Origin: Chloroflexota bacterium | GTDB taxonomy: Bacteria > Chloroflexota > Dehalococcoidia > Lucifugimonadales > G022566795 | DNA length: 35,856 nt | NCBI GenBank assembly: GCA_022566795.1 | Contig: JADFIF010000012.1 | Span: forward strand, 1-35,856 | Reading direction: 5' to 3' | Shown: positions 7,788 through 15,229 of the stretch, piece by piece | Layout: each line of letters starts with the position of its first letter | Position numbering within the stretch: position 1 is the stretch's first letter | Translations under genes and position numbers: made by a program | Notes under the pieces: model-generated | Databases searched by the model: none | The model's input: only the letters and a program-made list of their open reading frames with translations | What the model was told of the DNA's origin: nothing

Positions 7788-9038
7788 CTACTCGTCGCCT
7801 CGGGTCGAGTTGCCCTCGTCCAGAATCTTCTTGACCTTGCCCGCAAACTCCAGGACCTGCTCGGTGTCGGGCACGCCCTCGCGCTCGAGCCTCTGCTTGA
7901 ACTGCTCGAAGAGCCAGTCCTCTTTTCGACCGTGAGGAATGTCGAAGAACGCGCGGTCGAAGTGCGGGAGCTGGCCGGGACCGAAGTACCCCTTGTCGCT
8001 GAGGGAGTACCCCTCCAGGTTATCGGTGCCCTTGCCGAGCACCTCGCCCGTCTCGACGTAGTGCTCCATGACCGGCTTCATGCCGTAGCGCTGCACCGGG
8101 CAGACCTTCATGCACACGGCGCAGCCCTCGTAACGGGCCATGACGGGCCGGCACCGCTCGTAGATGAGCTTGTTCTTCTCGGCGCCGCGCCACCAGACCT
8201 TCTGCTTCTCGAGGGCGCGACCCGGGCACCGGTTTACGCAGACCTGGCACTTCTGGCAGAAGTTGTGGATGCCGTAGTCGATCGGGGAGTCGTAGGTCAC
8301 CGGGCCGTCGGTGGTGATTATCATCAGCCGGGCACGAGAGCCGAAGTGGGGCGACAGGAGCTGCCCGTTGGCGCCGAGCTGCCCGAGGCCCGCCGCCACG
8401 AACATGGGTATGTAGGCGGCGCTATTGTCGTTGGGGCTGTGAATCTGAGCGTGGTAGCCGAGACCCCGAATGTACTCGGCCAGCTCCAGGGCGAGGGCGC
8501 CCTCCGTTTCGTAGGTGCCGAAGTGGGCGAACTCCGCCTCCAGGCTGGGGATGGTCTGGGTCTGGGTGTAGTCTTGCTCAAGGGCAATGCAGATGGCGTG
8601 CTCGTACTTGACCCAGTGCTTCTTGCTTACGTAGGTGTACCTGCGGTTGTATCTGGTGAAGCCGACCTCGCCGAATCCCAACTCGCGGGCCTTCTGGCGA
8701 ACGTCTTCGGTGATGTTCTTGCCGACGACGGGTTCGGCGGTGGGCTCCAGGTCGCCGGAGTAAGATGCGGCGTGTACGAGGGGCTCGTTCCGCTCGTCGT
8801 GCTCCTCGCGGTACTTGAAGACCTCCTCGCTGTAGACGGTCCAGACCCACTCGCGATCGGCGGCCTTCTCGATGTTCTGCGTCTCGAGGGGGTACACCCT
8901 GCTGTAGAATGCGACGTCGTCCTCTCTCTGAGGAATCCCCGGGACCGTGGCGAGGTCCTCTGCAACGGGGATCTCGACATCCGGCTCGTCGAGAGTCCGC
9001 CCGGGCCGCTTTACGACATGGTGTACTGCCTTAGGCAT
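7788..9038 (-). CDS. Reductive-dehalogenase-like / QueG-related 4Fe-4S protein without Tat signal
   Basis: This 416-residue protein has the C-terminal double ferredoxin motif of the reductive dehalogenase (RdhA) superfamily: C-x2-C-x2-C-x3-CP at Cys261, 264, 267 and 271 (NFCQKCQVCVNRCPGRAL), and a second set at Cys296, 306, 309 and 313 (GCAVCMKVCPVQRYG). Before it is the corrinoid-binding-type region, with ALELAEYIRGLGYHAQIHSP, then FVAAGLGQLGANGQLLSPHFGSR and DSPIDYGIHN, which read like RdhA. It lacks a twin-arginine signal and no rdhB anchor is nearby, so it should be cytoplasmic. The ATG at 9038 has GGAGGG eight bases upstream. It could be a catabolic dehalogenase, another corrinoid reductase or a QueG-like enzyme; substrate is unknown. 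Confidence 0.75.
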   Translation of the reverse strand: MPKAVHHVVKRPGRTLDEPDVEIPVAEDLATVPGIPQREDDVAFYSRVYPLETQNIEKAADREWVWTVYSEEVFKYREEHDERNEPLVHAASYSGDLEPTAEPVVGKNITEDVRQKARELGFGEVGFTRYNRRYTYVSKKHWVKYEHAICIALEQDYTQTQTIPSLEAEFAHFGTYETEGALALELAEYIRGLGYHAQIHSPNDNSAAYIPMFVAAGLGQLGANGQLLSPHFGSRARLMIITTDGPVTYDSPIDYGIHNFCQKCQVCVNRCPGRALEKQKVWWRGAEKNKLIYERCRPVMARYEGCAVCMKVCPVQRYGMKPVMEHYVETGEVLGKGTDNLEGYSLSDKGYFGPGQLPHFDRAFFDIPHGRKEDWLFEQFKQRLEREGVPDTEQVLEFAGKVKKILDEGNSTRGDE

Positions 9039-9158
9039 GATTATGTCCCTCCAGCAATGATTGGGCGCCGGGGCCGAGTGTATCGTCAATGCCGCAGCCA
9101 AGTCAAGAGAAATGCTGCATGTATTGCGTTTCACCTTTTGGGATGCATCTCTGGGATG

Positions 9159-10223
9159 CTACGCCTCGCGGCCGGCCTCCTGCTCGACGGCCAGCGTCGT
9201 CGAGGACGACAGCCGGCGATTCCTATGCGCCTGCCAGACTTGACCCGCCAAGAATGCGACGAATCCCACCGCAACGACGCTCAGATAGGTTATGGAGCGG
9301 TCGACTACCGTGACCGAGACGGCGTCGACGCGGCCAAGACCCAGCAGAAGCAGCCCGGTCAAGCCGGGCTCGACGACGCCCACGCCGCCCGGTGTTGGAA
9401 CCACGCTTAGAATCGCGTGGCCCATCGCGACGACGAGGACCAGGGCCAGCCCGATGTCGAGCCCCAGCGCCTCGACGACGAAGTAGACCCTGGCCATCTC
9501 CATCACCCACCCCATGAGCCCCAACGTAATCAGCAGCGGCATCCGCCTAAAGCTGCCCAGGGTACCTTGACGGAACCGCGCGTAGATGACCTGAAGCCGG
9601 CCGGGAAGAAATCGTATCACCCTCTCTCCGGAGAGCTTCATTACCGCTACGAGCGTGACGAGGGCGAGGGCCATGGCGGAGGCCGCGACGAGGATGTAGA
9701 TCGAGGCGGAGGAGTCCGACGAGCTCGATAGGAAGATGGCGCCCACCACCATCAGCGCGAAGATTATCGCCATGTCCATCACCCGCTCCGCCAGGATCGT
9801 CCCGAGGCTCCACGGGAAGCTCTTCCGGGAGTCGGCGGCCAGGGCGTAGGAGCGGTATGCGTCCCCAAGCCGCAGCCAGGCGATCGCGTTGACGAACCAA
9901 CCTATCACGATGAGCTGGGCGAACCGCGGCCACGAGGGGAGATCTGGGCCCGGCGCCTCGCCTGAGGCTGCGTTCTGCGCCAGGATCCGCCACCGCAGCC
10001 CTCGGAACACAAAGCTTAGGTAGTAGGAGATGATGGCGACCGCGTACAGCCAGGGGTTGATCGCCCGAACGTTGTCCCAGGTGTCTGTCCAGTCGACGTC
10101 GAAGCGTGCTGCCAGCAAGAAGACGAAGGCGGCCGCCACGCTGAAGGAAATGAGCGTGGGTACGGACAGCACGCGCCTCTTGAGCGAGATGCCCGGGGGT
10201 GAGTCCTGGCGCTGAGAGCTCAT
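9159..10223 (-). CDS. Flippase-like integral membrane protein (UPF0104 / AglD-MprF type)
   Basis: This 354-residue protein has about eight hydrophobic helices and the family pattern of the lysylphosphatidylglycerol-synthase membrane region: RGLRWRILAQ near residue 75, WFVNAIAWLRLGDAYRSYAL, and the C-terminal VVPTPGGVGVVEPGLTGLL. Members move or modify lipid-linked molecules across the membrane; this one lacks the C-terminal lysyltransferase domain of MprF. It starts 27 bp after the rsmG stop on the same strand and may share its transcript. Substrate cannot be inferred. Confidence 0.85.
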   Translation of the reverse strand: MSSQRQDSPPGISLKRRVLSVPTLISFSVAAAFVFLLAARFDVDWTDTWDNVRAINPWLYAVAIISYYLSFVFRGLRWRILAQNAASGEAPGPDLPSWPRFAQLIVIGWFVNAIAWLRLGDAYRSYALAADSRKSFPWSLGTILAERVMDMAIIFALMVVGAIFLSSSSDSSASIYILVAASAMALALVTLVAVMKLSGERVIRFLPGRLQVIYARFRQGTLGSFRRMPLLITLGLMGWVMEMARVYFVVEALGLDIGLALVLVVAMGHAILSVVPTPGGVGVVEPGLTGLLLLGLGRVDAVSVTVVDRSITYLSVVAVGFVAFLAGQVWQAHRNRRLSSSTTLAVEQEAGREA

Positions 10224-10250
10224 CAGTCGAGTGCTGCTACCGACACAGAC

Positions 10251-10967
10251 CTAACGAAGGGGCCGCTTCGAAGGTATCCCGGGCCTTCTAGGGTAGCGCT
10301 CGGGAGTCGGCTGGCGCTTCTCGAGGACGACCAACACGCGAGGCGAGAGGATGCCCGCAACGGCGACTTCTCTGACGTCTTTGACGCCGCCGCCCAGCTT
10401 CTCGATCGCCTTCTCGGATGCCCTCAGCTCCTCCTCGACGCCGAGGCTCTTTTGCGCCACAACGATGCCTCCGGTCCGGCACAGCGGCAGGGTGAGCTCC
10501 GCGAGCGTGCTCATTCCGGCTACGGCCCGGACGAAAACGCAGTCGAACCCGTCGCGCAGGTGCGGTTGCCGCGCCAGGGTCTCCACACGCTCCGCAAGCA
10601 CTTCCACGTCGAGCAAGCTCAGAACGCCCTTCAGATGGAGAAGGAAGGCCGCCTTCTTGGCCGTCGCCTCGATGAGCGCGATGCTGATCGCTCGAAACGC
10701 AATCTTGAGCGGGACGCCGGGGAAGCCTCCACCGCTACCCACGTCGGCGAATCGGCCACCGGCGAGCATCGCGCTCGGGATGACCTGCGCAACTGTCAAC
10801 GAGTCGACGAAATGCCGGGCCTGGACCTCTTCAGGCTCGATGACGGTAGTGAGGTTCACGCGCTGGTTCCAATCGGCAAGGGTCTCGTAGTAAAGCTGAA
10901 AGCACCTGATCTGACCGGGGCTCAACTTGATCCCGAGGTCTGCGGCGCCCCTCTTCAGGAGATCCAC
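10251..10967 (-). CDS. rsmG: 16S rRNA (guanine-N7) methyltransferase RsmG (GidB)
   Basis: RsmG methylates G527 of 16S rRNA. The sequence has LYYETLADWNQRVNLTTV, RHFVDSLTV, the SAM motif VGSGGGFPG (about residues 76-84 from this start) and the C-terminal FVRAVAGMSTLAEL. I place the start at GTG 10967, giving 238 residues that align with the N-terminus of known RsmG. The open frame extends to an ATG at 11099, but a TATAAT box at 11044-11049 on this strand lies between the two, and no other start codon follows it before the GTG. The C-terminal tail is rich in Pro/Arg. Confidence 0.92.
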   Translation of the reverse strand: MDLLKRGAADLGIKLSPGQIRCFQLYYETLADWNQRVNLTTVIEPEEVQARHFVDSLTVAQVIPSAMLAGGRFADVGSGGGFPGVPLKIAFRAISIALIEATAKKAAFLLHLKGVLSLLDVEVLAERVETLARQPHLRDGFDCVFVRAVAGMSTLAELTLPLCRTGGIVVAQKSLGVEEELRASEKAIEKLGGGVKDVREVAVAGILSPRVLVVLEKRQPTPERYPRRPGIPSKRPLR

Positions 10968-11043
10968 AACCTTTCTCTTACCCTCCAGACGCAGAGCTCC
11001 GACGGTCTTGGCGCCCGTGTCGTCACGGAGCGACGCTCGGGGA

Positions 11044-11049
11044 ATTATA
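11044..11049 (-). promoter_or_regulatory. Probable -10 box for rsmG
   Basis: TATAAT on the minus strand about 77 bases upstream of the GTG start. The -35 match is weak. Its position argues against the longer rsmG reading frame. Confidence 0.45.
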
Positions 11050-11059
11050 CCACCGGGCG

Positions 11060-11455
11060 GCCTGAGGAGATTGTGCTGGCTCTCGTCAGCTTTTCGCAAG
11101 GCGGCGCGACGTCGGTTGACAGTGGATGTGGCCGTGGCTAGACTGGCGCCGAGACGGGCCGCCCCGCCTCATCGTGGTGACGGTCGGGTCCCCGGGTCTC
11201 CGTCATTGGTGTGAAAATAGGTCATTCTTGTATCTTGATTGTGGACGTGGCAGATCGGTTCATTCTTGGTCAGGTTAGACCGTGGTTCAGCAGGATCAGT
11301 GCGCACTCGGACAGCTGTGGCCGGGTATTTTCAATATTTCTTACAGTAGTCGCAACCACCACGAGCGATTCTAAGAGACACCCCGACCCGAGGGGAGCGA
11401 GCCGCGTGGCGTCGCCATAGACCTCAGCGCCCCTGTTCGGCCGGAGAAGACTATC
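11060..11455. other. Intergenic stretch between rsmG and tenA, nothing recognised
   Basis: Short open frames here lack ribosome sites and family features. I looked for a TPP riboswitch ahead of tenA (CTGAGA and ACCTGATC-type conserved segments) and did not find one. Confidence 0.4.
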
Positions 11456-12115
11456 ATGCCGTTGACAGACCGGCTTCGCGCACGGCATCATGGCCTATGG
11501 CAGAAGGTAGTGGCCCATCCCTTCGTCGAGGAGATGGGCGATGGCACGCTGCCCACCGAGAAGTTTCGGGCCTACTTTGTCCAGGATTACATCTTTGTGC
11601 GCGACCTGGTATCGCTGGTAGCGCTGGGAGTGTCGAAGGCGCCGGACCCGGATGCGGCCGGCCGCCTGAACCGGTTCTTGGCCGGCATCCTGGACCCCGA
11701 GAACGATCTCTTCGTGCGGGCTTTCGGCGCCCTGGGTGTTCCGAAGGAGGTATACGCCTCGGCGCCCGCGACTCCGACCACAAGGGCGTTCGGCGACTTC
11801 TTGGTGCGCGTGGGTCATGAGGGCCGGTTCGAGGAGATCGTTACGGCGCTGTACGTCACCGAGGGCACCTACCTCGATTGGGGGACGCGGCTTGGGGCGG
11901 ACCGTTCGCCTCGGAACGCGGTCTACCAAGAGTGGGTAGACATCCACGGCCCCGCGGTGCTGGGCGAGCTGGTCCGCTGGATGGGGACTGTCGTGGACGG
12001 CGCCGAATCCAAAGGGACCTCGGGCAGGATAGACGATGTCTTCCTGACGGCTCTGCGGTATGAGTACCTCTTTTTCGAGTCGGCCTACCGCGGCGAGAGC
12101 TGGCCGGACGAGTGA
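11456..12115 (+). CDS. tenA: TenA-family aminopyrimidine hydrolase (thiaminase II), cysteine-free type
   Basis: TenA proteins hydrolyse degraded thiamine pyrimidines to HMP for reuse. The 219-residue sequence shows HPFVEEMGDGTLP, FRAYFVQDYIFV (with the substrate-binding Asp), and a C-terminal RYEYLFFESAY carrying the conserved Glu. There is no cysteine anywhere in the protein, so the nucleophile of classical TenA_C enzymes is missing; this places it with the TenA_E type, described as hydrolysing amino- and formylamino-HMP without that cysteine. The start has CCGGAG about nine bases upstream. thiD follows after a small ORF on the same strand, which supports a pyrimidine-salvage unit. Confidence 0.88.
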   Translation: MPLTDRLRARHHGLWQKVVAHPFVEEMGDGTLPTEKFRAYFVQDYIFVRDLVSLVALGVSKAPDPDAAGRLNRFLAGILDPENDLFVRAFGALGVPKEVYASAPATPTTRAFGDFLVRVGHEGRFEEIVTALYVTEGTYLDWGTRLGADRSPRNAVYQEWVDIHGPAVLGELVRWMGTVVDGAESKGTSGRIDDVFLTALRYEYLFFESAYRGESWPDE

Positions 12116-12124
12116 GCCGATGCC

Positions 12125-12277
12125 ATGAGCGAAGAGGATACCAAGGGCGAACGTCGGGAGGCGAAGCGACGGAAACGCCGCAGCATGCGGGTCGTAGGCC
12201 GGAGCGTAAGGATCTTGCAGGACATCATCCGCCGCAAAGCTCTACGGGCGGGGAAAGAGGGCGGCCGACACCCATGA
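12125..12277 (+). CDS. Small, strongly basic ORF (50 residues), unknown
   Basis: The frame encodes 50 residues beginning MSEEDTKGERREAKRRKRRS, followed by MRVVGRSVRILQDIIRRKAL. More than a third of residues are Lys or Arg, so it could bind nucleic acid or ribosomes. It sits 9 bp after tenA and 19 bp before thiD, as if part of that operon. There is no clear ribosome site, but translation could be coupled to tenA. I do not recognise the family; a chance ORF is possible. Confidence 0.4.
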   Translation: MSEEDTKGERREAKRRKRRSMRVVGRSVRILQDIIRRKALRAGKEGGRHP

Positions 12278-12296
12278 CGATGGCGACGAGGCCTGG

Positions 12297-13100
12297 ATGA
12301 GATCGGTTCGACGAGCCATGACCATCGCCGGCTCCGACTCGGGAGCGGGCGCCGGGATTCAGGCGGACCTGAAGACCTTCGCCGCCTTTGGCGTGTACGG
12401 GACGTCGGTGGTCACGGCCATTACGGCGCAGAACACCCAGCGGGTGACGGACGTCCTCGAGTTGCCGGCCACTCTCATCGCCTCGCAGATCGACGCGATA
12501 GTAAGCGACATAGGCACCGATGCGGTGAAGACCGGAATGCTGTCGTCCTCCGCCATCATCGACGCCGTGGTCGACAAGCTTCGGGAGTACCGCCTGGCTA
12601 ACGTGGTGGTCGACCCGGTAATGGTGGCGAAGAGCGGCGACAAGCTGCTTCAGGACGAGGCGGTTGAGGCGCTGCGCACACGGTTGATCCCCCTGGCGGC
12701 CGTGGTCACTCCCAATATTCCAGAGGCCCAGGTGCTGACCGGCCGGAAGGTCGAATCTCTGGACGACGCGCGGACCGCAGCCGGGGAGCTGGTGCGCATG
12801 GGCGCTAGGGTCGCGGTGGTCAAGGGGGGGCATCTCCAGGGTCCGGCGACGGACATCATGTACGACGGCAGGGAGTTCAGGGCCTTCACCCACCAGCGCA
12901 TAGCCACTACAAGCACCCACGGCACCGGGTGCACCTTCGCCTCCGCCGTGGCCGCGGGACTAGCGCGGGGGACTCCGGTTCGCGATGCCGTATCGCAGGC
13001 CAAGACCTACGTAACGGCCGCGATCCGCAACGCCTTTCCCATGGGCAAGGGGCACGGCCCTCTGAATCACTTCTACGCTACCTGGGAGCGGGAAGACTAG
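12297..13100 (+). CDS. thiD: Hydroxymethylpyrimidine/phosphomethylpyrimidine kinase ThiD
   Basis: ThiD phosphorylates HMP and then HMP-P to HMP-PP for thiamine phosphate synthesis. The 267-residue protein is of the ribokinase fold: AMTIAGSDSGAGAGIQADLK at the start, VVTAITAQNTQ, VVDPVMVAKSGDKLL, TPNIPEAQVLTG, and the C-terminal anion-hole motif GTGCTF (from residue 209) followed by ASAVAAGLARG. The ATG at 12297 has GAGG five bases upstream. It follows tenA and a small ORF. Its TAG stop codon lies inside the left end of a MITE-like repeat. Confidence 0.95.
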   Translation: MRSVRRAMTIAGSDSGAGAGIQADLKTFAAFGVYGTSVVTAITAQNTQRVTDVLELPATLIASQIDAIVSDIGTDAVKTGMLSSSAIIDAVVDKLREYRLANVVVDPVMVAKSGDKLLQDEAVEALRTRLIPLAAVVTPNIPEAQVLTGRKVESLDDARTAAGELVRMGARVAVVKGGHLQGPATDIMYDGREFRAFTHQRIATTSTHGTGCTFASAVAAGLARGTPVRDAVSQAKTYVTAAIRNAFPMGKGHGPLNHFYATWERED

Positions 13101-13280
13101 CAGGGCCAGCCAAAGAGATGAGCTGCGCGGTCCCGAACCGTCGGGATTGTCGGTCCTTCGTCCTTCCTCCGAAGCGTAAGAGCCCGCCCTGAGGTGTGTC
13201 CCTCACATACAACTTCTTCCTTTTCCTCGTTCGAAAGGGCACCGAAGGAATGGTCGAAAGAGTTTTTCAGGGCCTGCTAG
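13097..13280 (+). mobile_element. MITE-like element, copy 1 (about 184 bp)
   Basis: The left end CTAGCAGGGCCAGCCAAAG is the inverted partner of the right end, which ends TTTTTCAGGGCCTGCTAG. Internal segments match two other copies in the window: a CCGTCGGGATTG segment near 13138 (shared with copy 3), and CTGAGG..GTCCCTCA.ATACAA.TTCTTCC near 13190 plus a CGAA.GAGTTTTTCAG segment near 13255 (shared with copy 2). It has no coding capacity. It lies between the convergent thiD and DsrE-family genes and supplies the thiD stop codon. Confidence 0.75.
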
Positions 13281-13302
13281 GCTGCGAAGGCGCAGTCCTG
13301 TG

Positions 13303-13665
13303 CTAGAAGGTTATGACGCGATCGTACTCCGCGTGAGCGTTGGCGCCATCGACAGGGGTTCCGAATCGGGCGTTCTTGCCTGCCAGGTCCTGTTCCGTGA
13401 CCCCACGGGCACGGGCACAGAGGCCTCAGACCGTTATCGGGACTTCATTCGCGACGAGGAACTCCACCAGCTCCGTCAAAGGCGCTATGCCCACGCCGTG
13501 AACCTGCTGGGCGATATGGTCCTTTATCAGCGGCGCCGCCTCTCCCATGAGGATGAGGCCCGTCTCGTGTCCTCCCTCGATGGCCCCCTTGGCCATAAGG
13601 AAAGGAAAGGTAGCCTGGGTCGGGTCGTCGGTGCCGCGGGTGCCTATGTACAGAAGCTTGGCCAT
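13303..13665 (-). CDS. DsrE-family protein with in-frame UGA: probable selenoprotein (Sec80-x-x-Cys83)
   Basis: The protein starts MAKLLYIGTRGTDDPTQATF, with ALMG-type DsrE/F features (AIEGGHETGLILMGEAA, then VHGVGIAPLTELVEFL). The frame meets TGA at 13428-13426 directly after VPITV, then continues in the same frame with GLCARARGVTEQDLAGKNAR and closes with AEYDRVITF and TAG at 13305-13303. Read through, it is 120 residues, a normal DsrE-like length, and the UGA falls where this protein type is expected to carry a redox Cys of a C-x-x-C motif. A SECIS-like hairpin follows (separate entry). The ATG at 13665 has GGAGGG six bases upstream and a TTGACA-18-TACTAT promoter. A nonsense-truncated 79-residue protein is the alternative. 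The molecular role is unknown; DsrE relatives handle sulfur or thiol redox. Confidence 0.72.
13390..13420 (-). promoter_or_regulatory. SECIS-like hairpin after the in-frame UGA
   Basis: The upper stem CCGUG/CACGG encloses a GGGU loop (13395-13408); a lower CUGU/ACAG stem closes it. The loop begins 22 nt after the UGA and starts with G, matching the described bacterial SECIS rules (loop about 16-37 nt from UGA, a G among its first two bases). The structure was judged by eye, without energy calculation. Confidence 0.6.
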
Positions 13666-13701
13666 GTATCCCTCCATGAGTGGTTAGCAGCGATCGCGGC
13701 G

Positions 13702-13731
13702 ATAGTAGGCCATACTTATGCGACGTGTCAA
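13702..13731 (-). promoter_or_regulatory. Sigma-70-type promoter for the DsrE-family gene
   Basis: TTGACA (13731-13726) and TACTAT (13707-13702) are separated by 18 bp on the minus strand, about 37 bases before the start codon. Confidence 0.65.
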
Positions 13732-13837
13732 CCGCATACGTTTTGCGCCCTGCGTCACCTCGTCTATCGGAGTCTTCGGACGGACAGCGGCGCGCTCCTC
13801 AGGACTGCGCCACGCATGAACTCGCGGCGCAACTTTC

Positions 13838-13868
13838 ATGTGAAAAAGTTCACGTACCCATATATAAT
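13838..13868 (+). promoter_or_regulatory. MFS gene promoter with overlapping dyad operator
   Basis: TATAAT lies at 13863-13868. The -35 position is poor but is covered by the inverted repeat GTGAA-AAAG-TTCAC (13840-13853), extendable to seven pairs per arm with a G-T wobble. This looks like a regulator-binding site in the gap between the DsrE-family gene and the MFS gene. Confidence 0.45.
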
Positions 13869-13957
13869 GGGCCAGTCGCGCTCGCATGAGGGTCGGCCGG
13901 GGCTCGCGGATCGCGTGACGATGATGTGCAATCCGGCACGAGGAGACTGGGGCGCGT

Positions 13958-15187
13958 ATGCGGGCTGTCAGGGTATCAGAGGAGGTCCGAAAGGGCCGCA
14001 ATCAGCTAGCGGCCACCGTAGTCTTAGGACACGCAATCAAGCACATATACAACTCTGGGCTGCAGTCGATCCTGCTGCCGGAGATCAAGCTTGGCCTTGG
14101 GCTCAGCGCTACTCAGCTAGGGACGCTGGCCTTCTCGCGGCAGGCGACGGGATGGTTCTCGACGGTCGGCGCCGGATACCTGGGCGACCGGTTCGCCAAT
14201 CGCGCCTCCCTGATGCTGGGGACCTCTCTGACGCTGATGGGTGTGTCGTTCTTCCTCGCGGGGAGTGCCCCCACGTACTGGCTGATGTTCTTGGCCATGT
14301 TGTTGGTCGGGGTCGGACCGTCGCTGTATCATCCGCCGGCGATCGGGGCGCTTTCGAGACGGTTCCCGGACAAGCGTGGCTTCGCCATATCCCTGCACGG
14401 CACCGGTGGCAGCGTCGGGGAGGTGCTGGGGCCGCTGGTCGCCGCCGGCGCTCTCACCTTCCTGATGTGGCGGGACGTGCTCCGGGTCAGCGTTTTTCCG
14501 GCGATCCTGGCGGCGTTCGTGATCTGGGCGATGATGCGGAGCGTGCCCGGCGAGGTTCCGGGGTCGTCGTCCGCGAGGTCGTACCTCTCCTCGCTGACCA
14601 CGCTGCTGAGGAAACGGACGATGCTCCTGCTGGTCGCTGTGACGGCGCTTCGGAGCATGGGGCAGAGCTCGGTGCAGGTGTTCTTGCCGGTGTATCTCCG
14701 AGAAGACCTCGACTTCTCGATAGGCAAGGTGGCGATCTACCTGGCGCTGGCCCAGGTAGTGGGAGTCGTCGCGCAACCGGCAATGGGGTTTCTGTCGGAC
14801 AAGTTTGGGCGCAAGTCAGTGCTCATTCCGGCTATGGGAATCCTGGGCCTGCTATTCCTGGCTCTGGCAGGGGCCGGTAGTGAGCTACGGCTCTTGCTGA
14901 CCATCATGGCGCTGGGGGCTTTCCTGTACTCCCTCCATACGATCTTCATCGCCGCGGCCATGGACATCGCAGGAGGCGAGATACAGTCCACGGTGGTCTC
15001 GCTCATATACGGCGCGAGCTTTCTGGGGACGGTATCGCCGATCATCGCAGGGGTGATCGCCGACAATTACGGGACCTCCAGCACGTTTCTGTACGGAGGC
15101 GCGGTGACGCTGGTGGCCACGGTCGTGTTGGCGCTTCTCAAGCTCCCGAAGACAGCCACCCAGATGCAGGAGGCGTCTGGGGGCTGA
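13958..15187 (+). CDS. MFS transporter (FSR/fosmidomycin-resistance-like)
   Basis: This 409-residue protein has about 12 membrane helices in two halves. Visible features are GHAIKHIYNSGLQSILLPEI in helix 1, the loop GYLGDRFANRASLMLG with the MFS motif between helices 2 and 3, PSLYHPPAIGALSRRFPDKR (the Y-H-P-A pattern common in FSR-type exporters), and the second-half FLSDKFGRKSVLIPAMG. It most likely exports a small molecule; the substrate is unknown. It is divergent from the DsrE-family gene and preceded by a promoter with a dyad, so it may be regulated by a dimeric repressor. Confidence 0.88.
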   Translation: MRAVRVSEEVRKGRNQLAATVVLGHAIKHIYNSGLQSILLPEIKLGLGLSATQLGTLAFSRQATGWFSTVGAGYLGDRFANRASLMLGTSLTLMGVSFFLAGSAPTYWLMFLAMLLVGVGPSLYHPPAIGALSRRFPDKRGFAISLHGTGGSVGEVLGPLVAAGALTFLMWRDVLRVSVFPAILAAFVIWAMMRSVPGEVPGSSSARSYLSSLTTLLRKRTMLLLVAVTALRSMGQSSVQVFLPVYLREDLDFSIGKVAIYLALAQVVGVVAQPAMGFLSDKFGRKSVLIPAMGILGLLFLALAGAGSELRLLLTIMALGAFLYSLHTIFIAAAMDIAGGEIQSTVVSLIYGASFLGTVSPIIAGVIADNYGTSSTFLYGGAVTLVATVVLALLKLPKTATQMQEASGG

Positions 15188-15229
15188 TAGAAGGATGAGC
15201 CTGGCGACCGCGCGTCAACCTATTTTTGC

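Noticed and set aside
7755-9410. A 551-codon plus-strand frame opposite the RdhA-like gene
   Set aside because: The minus-strand gene has clear motifs, a ribosome site and a terminator; this frame has none.
11100-11455. TPP riboswitch ahead of tenA-thiD
   Set aside because: The conserved riboswitch segments could not be found by eye.
11211-11491. Short ORFs on both strands between rsmG and tenA
   Set aside because: No ribosome site, no family pattern, and skewed composition.
13426-13677. The DsrE-family gene as a simple truncated 79-83 residue protein
   Set aside because: The frame after TGA is open, well composed and carries the expected C-terminal half, with a SECIS-like hairpin; truncation remains the alternative but is less likely.
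13300-14880. A 526-codon plus-strand frame across the DsrE and MFS region
   Set aside because: It is antisense to the DsrE-family gene and out of frame in the MFS gene; no recognisable domain.
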